64,000 nucleotides of DNA. Origin: Streptomyces sp. MA5143a. GTDB lineage: Bacteria > Actinomycetota > Actinomycetes > Streptomycetales > Streptomycetaceae. Each line of letters begins with the position of its first letter. Within the stretch, counting starts at the first letter, position 1. The position numbers and the translations under genes are program-made. The stretch spans positions 1 to 64,000 of the forward strand of contig NZ_OLMK01000073.1 of assembly GCF_900290235.1 (NCBI RefSeq), in the 5' to 3' direction. Positions 17,622 to 26,686 of the stretch are shown piece by piece. The notes beneath the pieces were generated by a model. It did no database searches. It was not told the origin of the DNA and saw nothing but the letters and a program-made list of their open reading frames with translations.

Positions 17622-17812
17622 CCTCCCTCAGGTGACCGGCTCCCCACCGCCGCCCGGGCCAGGGGCGGCAGTCGGACACCACCGCCGAGAAAGTCCGGCG
17701 GCGTCCCGCTCCCCCCTGTGCGGGCCGCCGCCGGATGCGTCACCGCTCCCCCAGGCGGTCTGTGCGCTCCGACGTACGGACGGCGGTCGTACGAGAGGAC
17801 ATGGAGTCCCAC

Positions 17813-18892
17813 GTGGCAGCGCACCGCAAGCCCAGACAGCGCTCGCTCGGCGGCCCGACGGTCCGCACGGCCGCGACTCTCGCGCTCGCCGGCGCGGCGA
17901 CCGCGACCGGTTTCGACGGTACCGGGCACGCCGACCCTCACCTCACGCCCGAGCAGATCAAGGCGAAGGTGGACAAGCTGTACGAGGAGGCGGAGGTCGC
18001 CACCGACAAGTACAACGGGGCCAAGGAGAAGGCCGACAAGGCGCAGGAGAACCTGGAGGTACTGCGCGACCAGGCGGCCCGCCGCACCGACCGGCTCAAC
18101 TCCGCCCGCGAGCAGCTGGGTTCGCTGGCCACCGCGCAGTACCGGACCGGCGGCATCGACCCGTCGTGGCAGCTGGCGCTCTCCGGTGACCCGGACCAGT
18201 ACCTCGGCAACGCCGCCCTCGCCGAACGCGTCGGCAACCGGCAGGCGGCCGATGTGGCAGGCGTACGGCAGCAACTGCTGGAGATCGAACGACTCCGCGG
18301 GGCCGCCCGTGTCGAACTGGGCACCCTCAGGACCAAGCAGCAGGAGGTCAAGCGGCACAAGAAGACGGTCACCTCGAAGTTGACCGAGGCACGGCGGCTC
18401 CTCGACCGCCTCACGCCCGAGGACCGCACCCGTCTGAGCAGCCCCGGCTCCGGCACCGGCCATGCCTCGCGCTCCGCCCCCTCGTCCCCGCGCACCGTCA
18501 CCGGCCCGGTCTCACCGGCCTCCTCCGCCTCCGACGCCCCCAATCCCCGGGCCGCCTCGGCCGTTTCCTACGCGTACTCCAAGCTCGGCAGCCCGTACGT
18601 CTGGGGTGCCACCGGCCCCGACGCCTTCGACTGCTCAGGCCTCACCCAGGCCGCCTACCGCTCCGCCGGTGTCTCCCTCCCTCGCACCACCTACGGCCAG
18701 ATCGGCGCCGGCCGCCGCGTCTCCCGCGCGGAACTGCTCCCCGGCGACCTGGTCTTCTTCTACTCCGGCATCAGCCATGTGGGCATCTATGTGGGCAACG
18801 GCCAGATGATCCACGCCCCGAACCCCTCCGCCCCGGTTCGCGTGGCCCCCCTCGACGAAATGCCGTTCACCGGCGCCACACGGGTGGCCTGA
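17813..18892 (+). CDS. secreted NlpC/P60 endopeptidase
   Basis: 359 aa from a GTG at 17813, chosen because GGAG lies 6 nt upstream and the start aligns with the paralogue at 15630 (VAAHRKPRQRS versus MAPHRKPRPTG). A signal peptide is followed by a coiled coil (about residues 45-200), a Ser/Pro linker and a C40 domain with catalytic Cys in FDCSGLTQAAY, His in GISHVGIYVG and MIHAP. It is clearly a duplicate of the riboswitch-controlled hydrolase, with a shorter coiled coil and linker. It probably cuts wall stem peptides under different control. Two near copies of GAGCGAGGAGTGAG follow the stop. Confidence 0.9.
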   Translation: MAAHRKPRQRSLGGPTVRTAATLALAGAATATGFDGTGHADPHLTPEQIKAKVDKLYEEAEVATDKYNGAKEKADKAQENLEVLRDQAARRTDRLNSAREQLGSLATAQYRTGGIDPSWQLALSGDPDQYLGNAALAERVGNRQAADVAGVRQQLLEIERLRGAARVELGTLRTKQQEVKRHKKTVTSKLTEARRLLDRLTPEDRTRLSSPGSGTGHASRSAPSSPRTVTGPVSPASSASDAPNPRAASAVSYAYSKLGSPYVWGATGPDAFDCSGLTQAAYRSAGVSLPRTTYGQIGAGRRVSRAELLPGDLVFFYSGISHVGIYVGNGQMIHAPNPSAPVRVAPLDEMPFTGATRVA

Positions 18893-19117
18893 GCGAGGAG
18901 TGAGGGCGGTGTGAGCGAGGAGTGAGCGGGCCCCCGCGGCAGGGCGCCGCAGCCGGTGGCGTGGCGGCAAGGGCCTGGCGGCGCGGCGGCAAGGGCCGCG
19001 GGAGTCGGAGGTCGGGGGTCCGGGGTCGGGGGTCGAGGGGCAGGCCGGAGTCGAGAGGCTGGCCGATCCGTCGGGCGCGTACGGGACCGAGGTCCCGTCG
19101 CCCTCGGCCGCTCAGCC
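18893..19117. other. intergenic region between convergent NlpC/P60 and response-regulator genes
   Basis: It starts with a 14-bp direct repeat (GAGCGAGGAGTGAG, two near-identical copies at about 18893-18928) and continues with G-rich short repeats around GGGGTCSGGGGTCG near 19015-19040. No gene or clear terminator is seen. Confidence 0.5.
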
Positions 19118-20038
19118 TTACACCAGCCGTCGTGCTGTCGCCCATCTCGTCAGCTCATGCCGGTTGGAGAGCTGCAACTTGCGGAGGACGGCGGAGACAT
19201 GGGACTCCACGGTCTTCACCGAGATATAGAGCTGCTTGGCGATCTCCTTGTACGCATAGCCACGGGCGATGAGACGCAGCACCTCACGCTCACGCTGGGT
19301 GAGGCGGTCCAGGTCCTCGTCGACGGGCGGGGCATCGGTGGAGGCGAAGGCGTCGAGGACGAAGCCGGCCAGCCTCGGGGAGAACACGGCGTCCCCCTCC
19401 TGGACCCGGAAGATGGAGTCGACGAGGTCGGTGCCGGTGATCGTCTTGGTGACATAGCCCCGTGCGCCGCCCCGGATCACGCCGATGACGTCCTCCGCCG
19501 CGTCCGACACGGACAGCGCCAGGAAGCGAACCGGTCGTTCGGTGTCCGCCATCAACGCCGAACAGCGACGCAGGACTTCCACCCCACCGCCGCCGGGGAG
19601 GTGGACGTCCAGGAGCACCACCTCGGGGCGAGCGCTCGTGATCACCGAGACCGCCTGGTCGACGTCAGGAGCCTCCCCGACGACCTCGACCCCCGTACGC
19701 TCCGTCTGCCCGATCTCGGCCTGCACTCCCGTACGGAACATACGGTGATCGTCGACGAGCACGACCCGAACATGCCGCCCCGGACCGGACACCGCGGCCT
19801 CCGGCTCTCCCCCGGCCACGGGCCCGCCGGAAGCACCGGAAGCGGACACGTCGGAAGCCGACGCATCGGAGACATCGGCGTCCCCGAACGCCCCCCGACC
19901 CGCGTCCTCCCCCTGCCGGCCACCAGCGGGTCCGGGACCGGGTTCCTGCGCGGCCCGGTCGCCTCCCCGGCCCACGGTCGGTTCCGTGCCGGAACCGCTC
20001 TGCCCGGCAAGGTCGTTCGGCTCGTTCGCGTCACTCAT
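19118..20038 (-). CDS. NarL/LuxR-family response regulator
   Basis: 306 aa. A low-complexity Gly/Ala/Ser-rich extension of about 85 residues precedes the receiver domain (VRVVLVDDHRMFRTG acidic pocket, phospho-acceptor Asp in VVLLDVHLPG, Thr/Lys near VTKTITG). A C-terminal LuxR helix-turn-helix follows (LTQREREVLRLIARGYAYKEIAKQL...VKTVESHVSAVLRKL). Its ATG overlaps the stop of the kinase gene (ATGA at 20038-20035), so the pair is co-translated. The long N-terminal tail is atypical for NarL regulators. A start closer to the receiver is possible, but the overlap favours this one. Confidence 0.92.
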   Translation of the reverse strand: MSDANEPNDLAGQSGSGTEPTVGRGGDRAAQEPGPGPAGGRQGEDAGRGAFGDADVSDASASDVSASGASGGPVAGGEPEAAVSGPGRHVRVVLVDDHRMFRTGVQAEIGQTERTGVEVVGEAPDVDQAVSVITSARPEVVLLDVHLPGGGGVEVLRRCSALMADTERPVRFLALSVSDAAEDVIGVIRGGARGYVTKTITGTDLVDSIFRVQEGDAVFSPRLAGFVLDAFASTDAPPVDEDLDRLTQREREVLRLIARGYAYKEIAKQLYISVKTVESHVSAVLRKLQLSNRHELTRWATARRLV

Positions 20039-21360
20039 GACGTCGTCTCCGCCCTCTCCATCTCCAGCTCGACCTCCGTGCCGCCGCCCGGTACGGCGCG
20101 GAGCCGTGCCGTACCGCCGTTCCGTTCCATGCGGCCGATGATCGATTCTCTGACGCCCATGCGGTCGGCGGGTATCGCGTCGAGATCGAAGCCGGGACCG
20201 CGGTCACGCACGGACACGAAGACCGTCCTTCCCTCGACCTCGGCGAAGACCTGTACGGCGCCGCCCTCGCCACCGTACTTGGCGGCGTTCACCATCGCCT
20301 CGCGCGCGGCCTGCATCTGTGCGGTCAGTCCCTCGTCGAGGGGGCAGTCGCCGACGACGACCACTTCTATGGGCACTCCGTGCTTGTCCTCCACCTCCGC
20401 GGCGTTGCGCCGCACGGCCTCGGCGAGGGTGTCGGGCTCGTCGTCCTCGTCCTTTCCGGTGCCCTCGGGTTTGTACAGCCAGTTGCGCAGGTCGCGCTCC
20501 TGGGCGCGGGCCAGGCGGCGGACCTCGTTGGGGTTGTCCGCGTTGCGCTGTATCAGCGTCAGGGTGTGCAGCACCGAGTCGTGCACATGGGCCGCGACCT
20601 CCGCGCGTTCCTGGGCGCGGATGCGCATCAGGCGCTCCTCGGAGAGGTCCTGGGTCATCCTGACCAGGTAGGGGCCCGCCAGCAGCGCTATCCCCACGAG
20701 GACCGCGAGCGCTGCCTGAAGCACCGAGCCGAGGTGGGCGGCGGAGCCTTGCAGGACGAATATCCCGGAGACGCCGGCGGTGACGAGCAGGACTCCGGCC
20801 ACCGAGCGGAGCAGGGTGATGGTGCGCCGGCGGCGGCCGACCTCGGCCCAGCGTGCACGCCGGGCGTTGTCCGCCTGGCGCCAGACCAGGGCCACACCGG
20901 CGGCGACCAGCACCGTCGGCCAGAGATACGCTCGGGCGCCGTCCCCCAGGTTCACATTGCCGACGAAGACCATGGCCACGACGACCATGAGGAGAAGAGC
21001 GACGATCTGGCCCCGGTCGGGCCGGCGCGCCACGAGTCTGCGGCGGCCGTCGGGTGAGGTCTCGGTGGTGATGGCCGAGGGTCGCTGGTTGTCGACCCCG
21101 CCGACGCCGAGCGGCACGAAGAACCAGAACGCCGCGTACACCAAAGCGCCCAGGCCGTCCGCCGTGAACAGGCCGACGAACACGAGCCGGACCCAGATCA
21201 CGGGCAGCCCGAGATGCCCAGCGAGCCCTCGCGCCACTCCGCCGAGCCAGCGACCGTCGCTGCTGCGGTAGAGCTTGCGCGGGGGCCGCGGAGTGTCGAT
21301 GGGCAGTGCTGCGGCTTCCGGCATGCCATCGATGTTCACACGCACGGCCGATCGAGGCAT
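20035..21360 (-). CDS. sensor histidine kinase with N-terminal PspC domain
   Basis: 441 aa. A PspC domain occupies about residues 28-85 (LYRSSDGRWLGGVARGLAGHL...AFWFFVPLG). Several membrane helices follow (VALLLMVVVAMVFVGNV, YLWPTVLVAAGVALVW, SVAGVLLVTAGVSGIFVL, LAVLVGIALLAGPYLV). The HisKA_3 phosphoacceptor is in AAHVHDSVLHTLTLIQ, and the ATPase domain shows VNAAKYGG and DRGPGFD. PspC-kinase fusions sense envelope stress in actinobacteria (family knowledge). A divergent gene encodes a second PspC protein. The start is uncertain: an ATG 36 nt downstream is possible, and neither has a strong ribosome-binding site. Confidence 0.9.
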   Translation of the reverse strand: MPRSAVRVNIDGMPEAAALPIDTPRPPRKLYRSSDGRWLGGVARGLAGHLGLPVIWVRLVFVGLFTADGLGALVYAAFWFFVPLGVGGVDNQRPSAITTETSPDGRRRLVARRPDRGQIVALLLMVVVAMVFVGNVNLGDGARAYLWPTVLVAAGVALVWRQADNARRARWAEVGRRRRTITLLRSVAGVLLVTAGVSGIFVLQGSAAHLGSVLQAALAVLVGIALLAGPYLVRMTQDLSEERLMRIRAQERAEVAAHVHDSVLHTLTLIQRNADNPNEVRRLARAQERDLRNWLYKPEGTGKDEDDEPDTLAEAVRRNAAEVEDKHGVPIEVVVVGDCPLDEGLTAQMQAAREAMVNAAKYGGEGGAVQVFAEVEGRTVFVSVRDRGPGFDLDAIPADRMGVRESIIGRMERNGGTARLRAVPGGGTEVELEMERAETTS

Positions 21361-21490
21361 CAGGGTCCATCCCCGAGACGCCCCTGATCTTCGGCGGAGC
21401 CATGATCGAACGCATCCCCGGGTGGATATCAGGGTTCGACCAGGGTCATCCCGAGTGCCATCGAACCGGCACGGCGGTCACGATGGACGC

Positions 21491-23062
21491 ATGACGGATC
21501 ACCAGCACGCGGCATCGGAGTCGGGACCCACCTCGGGCTCCGACTCCCAGCGGCCGACCACCGAGCCGCAGGACGCCGTGCCCGCGCCGGGCACGGCAGA
21601 GGAGCCGCGCGCGCACGAGGGCCGGGGCACGGCGAAGGAGCCGCACCCGGGCTCGGGCACGCGCCCGGGCACGGGTACGCACGGGGGCGCGGGCACGGAT
21701 GCGCACGCGGGTGCGGACGCGCCCGCGGATCAAGCGGCCTACGACGCGCATGCTGCCGGCCCGGCTGGTTCGGGCGGTTCGGCTCGCCCGGACGCCCCGG
21801 TCACTCCTCACGGGTTCCGCCGTGACCGGCGGTACAGCATGTTGGGCGGTGTCTGCGCCGGCCTCGGGCGGCAGTGCGACATGGACCCGGTGATCTTCCG
21901 GATCGTGCTCGCGGTGCTCTCGGCGACCGGAGGGCTGGGCCTCATCTTCTACGGTTTCGCCTGGCTGTTCGTGCCGTACGACGACGAGGAGGAGAACGAG
22001 GTACGGAAGCTGCTCACCGGCCGTGTCGACGGTCAGGCGCTGGCGGCCGTGCTCTTCGCGCTGGTCGGCTGCGGCGTGTTCCTCACGATGCTGGGCAACA
22101 GCACCGTCCTGACGTTCTCCGTGATCGTCTCCCTCCTCCTGGCCGGCGCGGGCTACTGGTCACGGCAGCGAGGCACCCCCGACCCCGACCCGCTGGCAGC
22201 CCAGGCCGTCGCCGACGCGCCGCCGGAGGCCCAGGCACCCCCCGTGGCCGCCTCCTACCCGTCGTGGTGGCGGGACCCGATAGTCAAGGACGGCACCCAT
22301 GTGGGCAGCACGGGCTACCTGTGGGGCCCTTGGGAGACGCGTGGGCGGGACATCTCCGCGGCGGTCAACATCGCTCGCGGCGTCCCCCCGCGGCACGACA
22401 TACGCACCGCGCGTGGGCCGAAGCCGCGCGGGCCGCGCTGGATAGGCGGCTGGGTCTTCCTGCTCGCGCTGCTCGCCGGCGGTCTCGGCACCACCGCGAC
22501 GTGGGAGGACCGCACGCTGGCGGCCAGCATGCAAACAGGGCTGGCCTGCGCGCTGGTCGCGTTCGGCCTGGGCATAGCGGTGAGCTCCTTCCTGGGCCGG
22601 ACGGGAGCCGGATCGATCTTCTTGGCCCTGGTCACCGCAGGGCTCCTGGCCTGCGCGGCGGCGCTCCCGTCGAACATCACGACGGACTGGGCCCGCACCG
22701 AGTGGACACCGGGGAAGGCCGCGGACGTGGCGGCGCGGTACGAGTTGGGGACGGGCGTGGGCACGTTGGATCTGACGCGGGTGGACCTGGCGAAGGGCCA
22801 GACGTTGTCCACGAGTGTGGAAGTGGGTGCGGGCAAGGTGAAGGTCGTGGTCCCGTCGGACGTGACCGTGCGGCTCGACGTCCAGGTGGGCTTCGGTGAC
22901 ATCCAGCTGCCGGGTGAGGGCAAGGAGGACGTGGACGTGGCACCGGACAAGAGCGATCGCCTGACCCTGTCCCCGGCCGAGGGCTCGGGGAGTGGCGGGA
23001 CGATCACTCTCGACCTGGAGGTCGGTCTGGGCCAGGCGGAGGTGGCCCGTGCTGCGGCATGA
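21491..23062 (+). CDS. PspC / toastrack-domain membrane protein (LiaF-like)
   Basis: 523 aa from the ATG at 21491; an upstream extension runs into the divergent kinase gene and is rejected. The first 100 residues are repetitive Gly/Thr/Ala/His-rich sequence (GTGTHGGAGTDAHAGADAPAD). PspC follows (RRYSMLGGVCAGLGRQC to FAWLFVPY, about residues 112-165), then five or so membrane helices and a C-terminal beta-rich 'toastrack' domain (LSTSVEVGAGKVKVVVP...VGFGDIQLPG) like LiaF/VraT-type regulators. It is divergent from the PspC kinase and regulator, so it probably modulates that pair. The ribosome-binding site is weak. Confidence 0.85.
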   Translation: MTDHQHAASESGPTSGSDSQRPTTEPQDAVPAPGTAEEPRAHEGRGTAKEPHPGSGTRPGTGTHGGAGTDAHAGADAPADQAAYDAHAAGPAGSGGSARPDAPVTPHGFRRDRRYSMLGGVCAGLGRQCDMDPVIFRIVLAVLSATGGLGLIFYGFAWLFVPYDDEEENEVRKLLTGRVDGQALAAVLFALVGCGVFLTMLGNSTVLTFSVIVSLLLAGAGYWSRQRGTPDPDPLAAQAVADAPPEAQAPPVAASYPSWWRDPIVKDGTHVGSTGYLWGPWETRGRDISAAVNIARGVPPRHDIRTARGPKPRGPRWIGGWVFLLALLAGGLGTTATWEDRTLAASMQTGLACALVAFGLGIAVSSFLGRTGAGSIFLALVTAGLLACAAALPSNITTDWARTEWTPGKAADVAARYELGTGVGTLDLTRVDLAKGQTLSTSVEVGAGKVKVVVPSDVTVRLDVQVGFGDIQLPGEGKEDVDVAPDKSDRLTLSPAEGSGSGGTITLDLEVGLGQAEVARAAA

Positions 23063-23324
23063 GTTCCAGCCCGGGAAGCTCGTCGGCGGACTCTTCGTGA
23101 CCGCCGCCGGTGTCATCTACCTCGGCGATGCGGCCGGGGCCTGGCAGACACCGTGGTTCGTCGTCCTACCACTCACCTTCGGAGGCCTGTGCCTCGCGGG
23201 CGCCGTGGCCTTCATACACCACGCGATACGGGGCCACCGGGCGTCCTGCCGGACGGGAGGGGAGGACAGGCGAGAGCGGCGGGGTGGACGAGGCCGACAG
23301 GACCAGCCGAGTCACCGGGCGTAA
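23049..23324 (+). CDS. small two-helix membrane protein coupled to the PspC gene
   Basis: 91 aa from a GTG at 23049, with GGAGG 6 nt upstream inside the end of the PspC gene; the two genes overlap by 14 bp. Two membrane helices are clear (KLVGGLFVTAAGVIYLG and FVVLPLTFGGLCLAGAVAF), with a basic hydrophilic tail. Overlap and position suggest it is an accessory of the PspC/toastrack protein. I do not recognise its family. Confidence 0.72.
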   Translation: MLRHEFQPGKLVGGLFVTAAGVIYLGDAAGAWQTPWFVVLPLTFGGLCLAGAVAFIHHAIRGHRASCRTGGEDRRERRGGRGRQDQPSHRA

Positions 23325-24025
23325 CGGGGCGGTGGGAAGCACGGGGCAGCAGGGTCGACGGGGCACATGCCCAGAGGCGGGCAGTCGCCGGGTGAGAGTA
23401 GACCGGGGCTGACCCGGCGCGGGGGCGGGCAGCGCAGGGTTGGGCGCCGCGCGACAGGGGCGGGGTCGCCAGGGCAGGATCGGGGATCGGCAGGGCGCTA
23501 ACTGCCGGTGGCCCCAGCGTTGGCTGAGCCCAGCCCACGGCAAGGGCAACCTCGTGGTCCCGAGGGCGACCTCATGATCCCGCTGGCCTCATGGCCTCAT
23601 GGCCTCATGGCCTCGGGCGCAAGCAGCGGGGAGCTGCGCACCCAAAGCAGCCGTCCAGCCGGGAAGGCCAACCCCTACTCGTCGAGCGGCCCGCGTCATT
23701 CAGCGCGCCCAGTTCGTCGCGCTCCTCGCTGATCAGATGCTCGATCAGTCTCCCGGGGCGGTGGGTGCCGGAGTCCCGGAGCGGAGCGGAGCGGTAGTGC
23801 GGGGGGCGCCGGGCGCTGTGGCGAAAACAAGTCGTTCCCGTTACCGCCCCTCATCCACCCACACGACGGATGTGGACATGACAGTCCCGTGGGCTCTTAA
23901 ATGCCAGGGCAAGATCAGCGGCACCCTCTGCGCCGCTCCCTCAGTGCCCCCTCATGTGTGCCCCACGGCGCCCACCGCCACAGGCGCTTCCATGCGGCGC
24001 CTTCTCCAGGAGACAGAAGACACTG
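23325..24025. other. 701-bp region upstream of the M4 protease
   Basis: No gene I can support. It contains a short tandem repeat CTCATGGC (four copies, about 23586-23615), and small G-rich repeats near 23430-23490. It must hold the protease promoter, but no clear boxes are seen. Overlapping short ORFs here are Arg/Ser/Pro-rich shadows. Confidence 0.5.
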
Positions 24026-25657
24026 ATGAGTTGGATTCGGCAGTACGTCCGAGGTTCCCGTCGCGCCACCGCCGGCTTAGCGACCGCAGCCACACTTCTG
24101 GCCGGGGTACTCTCCCCGGCCGCCGACGCGGCGGACAGGCCGAGCCGTGCCGCCGCCCTCGACAACGCGGCGACGGCCCTCGCCGACCGGGCCGCGTCGC
24201 TGGGCCTCACCTCCGCGCAGGAGACCTTCGTGCGTGACGTGATCGTGGACAAGGACGGCGCCCAGCACGTTCGCTACGACCGTACGTACCGGCAACTCCC
24301 CGTGCTCGGCGGTGACTTCGTCGTGCATATGGCGCCTGACGGTACCTACCGCGGCGCTGACCGGGCGGCGAGGGCGGAGATCTCGCTGCCGAGCACCAGG
24401 CCGAAGGTGCCGGCCTCCAGGGCGGCCGACCTCGGCGTGAACGCCCTGCGCGCGGCCAACCCGGGCGACGTGCTGAAGCAGGTGAGGGCCAAGCCCGAGC
24501 TCGTCGTCGACGCCCTGCACGGCGCCCCGAGACTGGCCTGGCGCACGGAGACCACCGGGCTGGACCCGCTCGGCAACCCGGTCGCCCGCGTGCTGTTGAC
24601 CGATGCCCGCAGCGGTGCCCGGATCGACGCCTGGGACACGATGGAGTCGGCCACCGGCGACGGCAGGTCCCTGTACAGCGGCACGGTCACGCTGGAGACG
24701 ACCCCCTCGGGGTCGGCTCACCAGCTCAAGGACCCGACGCGCGGCAACACCTACACCGCTGACGCGGGCGACAGGATGGACGCGTGCAGTGGCGACACCT
24801 GCAACGGCCGCCTCTTCACGGACGACGACAACCACTGGGGCACGGGGACGACCGCCGACCGTTCGACGGTCGCCGTCGACGCCCAGTACGGCAGCGACAC
24901 GACCTGGGACTACTACAAGGAAGTCCACGGCCGCGACGGCATCGGCGACGACGGCAAGGGCTCGTACAACCGCGTCCACTACGGCAACAAGCTCTCCAAC
25001 GCCTTCTGGAACGACAGCTGCTTCTGCATGACCTACGGCGACGGCAACGGCACCCACTTCGGGCCGATGGTCGGGCTGGACGTGGCCGCCCACGAGATGT
25101 CCCACGGTGTGACCTCGAGAACGGCCAGGCTGGTCTACTCGGGCGAGTCCGGTGGCCTGAACGAGGCGACGTCCGACATCTTGGGGACGCTGGTGGAGTT
25201 CTACGCGGGGAACGCCCAGGACGCCGGCGACTATCTGATCGGCGAGAAGGTCGTCCGCCCCGGTCTGGGACGGGATGCCCTGCGCTACATGGACAAGCCG
25301 AGCAAGGACGGCAGCTCCGCGGACTACTGGAGCAGTTCGGTCGGCAGCATCAGCGTCCACCACTCGTCCGGCGTCGCCAACCACTTCGCCTACCTCCTCG
25401 CGGAGGGCAGCGGCACCAAGACGATCAACGGGGTCACCTATGACTCCCCGACGTACAACCGCTCCACCGTCACCGGGATAGGCCGCGCCAAGCTCGGCGC
25501 GATCTGGTACCGCGCCCTGACCGTCTACATGACGTCCTCGACGAACTACGCCGGAGCGAGGACGGCCACCCTGAACGCGGCCCGCGACCTCTACGGCGCG
25601 GCCGGCACGGAGTACGAAGCGGTGGCGGCGGCCTGGAGTGCGGTCAACGTGAACTGA
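24026..25657 (+). CDS. secreted M4 (thermolysin-type) metalloprotease with a TTA codon
   Basis: 543 aa. A signal peptide (RRATAGLATAATLLAGVLSP) precedes an FTP/PepSY-type propeptide (to about residue 215) and the peptidase. The zinc motif is HEMSH (in VAAHEMSHGVTS), with the third ligand Glu in GGLNEATSD and the catalytic His in VHHSSGVANHF. Codon 18, in the signal peptide, is TTA (24077-24079). In Streptomyces TTA needs the bldA tRNA, so translation should be restricted to differentiating cultures. The ATG is preceded by AGGAGA at a rather long distance (about 13 nt). It probably scavenges extracellular protein. Confidence 0.92.
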   Translation: MSWIRQYVRGSRRATAGLATAATLLAGVLSPAADAADRPSRAAALDNAATALADRAASLGLTSAQETFVRDVIVDKDGAQHVRYDRTYRQLPVLGGDFVVHMAPDGTYRGADRAARAEISLPSTRPKVPASRAADLGVNALRAANPGDVLKQVRAKPELVVDALHGAPRLAWRTETTGLDPLGNPVARVLLTDARSGARIDAWDTMESATGDGRSLYSGTVTLETTPSGSAHQLKDPTRGNTYTADAGDRMDACSGDTCNGRLFTDDDNHWGTGTTADRSTVAVDAQYGSDTTWDYYKEVHGRDGIGDDGKGSYNRVHYGNKLSNAFWNDSCFCMTYGDGNGTHFGPMVGLDVAAHEMSHGVTSRTARLVYSGESGGLNEATSDILGTLVEFYAGNAQDAGDYLIGEKVVRPGLGRDALRYMDKPSKDGSSADYWSSSVGSISVHHSSGVANHFAYLLAEGSGTKTINGVTYDSPTYNRSTVTGIGRAKLGAIWYRALTVYMTSSTNYAGARTATLNAARDLYGAAGTEYEAVAAAWSAVNVN

Positions 25658-25679
25658 GCGCCACCCGACGTCGGCCGCG

Positions 25680-26558
25680 TCAGCTTGGCTTCGGCAGAGC
25701 GCAGTCGGCGGCGCTCAGGTCCAGCTGGTTGCCGGTCGTGAAGCAGGCCGGGATGCGGTAGGTCTGGGCGGCGTAGTTGACGCCCCTGCGGACGGTGATG
25801 CTGCCGCTCGGGTCCACCTCGCAGGGGTTGTTCAACGTGCAGGAGGCGCCGTTCTCGTTGCCGGTGTTGTGGACCGCGACGACCTCACCGGTGGCGCGGT
25901 CGATCACCGGCGAGCCGGAGGTGCCGCCGATGGTCTGGCAGGCGGGGCTGTAGCGGACCGAATCCTTCCAGGTCCACTTGCCCTCCTTGAGGCGATGCGG
26001 GAACCCGTCGATGGTGCAGTCCAGGAGCTTCTTCCAGGCGCCGGACGCCACCGTGATGGCGGTCCCGGCGGTCGGAGGTGTGTCCCGCAGGGTCAGCGGC
26101 GACACCCCGTACGCGCTCCTGATCGCCGCGTAGGTGGTGGTGGTCTCGTAGATCGCCACATCCGTGTCGGTCATCGTCCCGTACGCGAGCTTGGCGGCCT
26201 TCAGTGTGGCGACCTGGGTGCCCGAGGAGTCGAGCAGGTTGAACGGCCGGTTCGCCGGCCGGTTGGTGATGACCACGCCCGGGTCCAGCAGGCTGCTGCA
26301 GTGACCGTTGGAGAGCACCAGCGCCGGGTCGGTGTCCGCGGAGTCGGGGAAGCGGACGACCGAGCCGGAGCAGTTGCTGAGCGCCACCGTCCCGGCGAGG
26401 CTGACGGCCTGGAGCGCCGGCTCGGCCGCCTGGGTCACGGGCTGGGCGGTCGCGGGCCGGGCGGTCGCGGGCCGGGCGCCGGGTGCCGCGACCGCGGGCG
26501 TCGCGACCGCTCCGGCGAGGGCCAGAGCGAAGATCGCGGCGCCGAAAGGCTTTCTCAC
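25680..26558 (-). CDS. secreted trypsin-like serine protease
   Basis: 292 aa from the GTG at 26558, which has AGAGGGGA 7 nt upstream. Signal peptide RKPFGAAIFALALAGAVATPAVAA. An A/T/P-rich linker precedes the protease core: His in LSNGHCSS, Asp in MTDTDVAIYE, Ser in GGTSGSPV. Cysteines at the His site and in CTIDGF, CQTIGG, CTLNNPC and ACF suggest disulfides. This is a chymotrypsin-fold (S1) enzyme similar to other Streptomyces secreted proteases. It converges on the M4 protease gene with 22 bp between stops. Confidence 0.88.
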   Translation of the reverse strand: MRKPFGAAIFALALAGAVATPAVAAPGARPATARPATAQPVTQAAEPALQAVSLAGTVALSNCSGSVVRFPDSADTDPALVLSNGHCSSLLDPGVVITNRPANRPFNLLDSSGTQVATLKAAKLAYGTMTDTDVAIYETTTTYAAIRSAYGVSPLTLRDTPPTAGTAITVASGAWKKLLDCTIDGFPHRLKEGKWTWKDSVRYSPACQTIGGTSGSPVIDRATGEVVAVHNTGNENGASCTLNNPCEVDPSGSITVRRGVNYAAQTYRIPACFTTGNQLDLSAADCALPKPS

Positions 26559-26686
26559 GTGGGGGTCCCCTCTTGCGGAAGGGCGGCCGGAAGGTTTCCG
26601 GCCGCCCACAGTTTTGTCATGCGCATTGTTGGCGCATGGATGCAAGAGATCAAGGACCGTATTTCAGCCGCGAGGACAGCGCGCGG

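Noticed and set aside
17628..17812. Second c-di-AMP riboswitch before the second NlpC/P60 gene
   Set aside because: The conserved GGGGACCCA, GGGGTGAAT and GACAGCTAAC blocks seen at 15431-15612 are absent.
17990..18020. TTGTCGGTG on the minus strand, a further PafBC-like box
   Set aside because: Inside the NlpC/P60 coding sequence, in the wrong orientation for any gene and lacking TANNNT at 8 nt.
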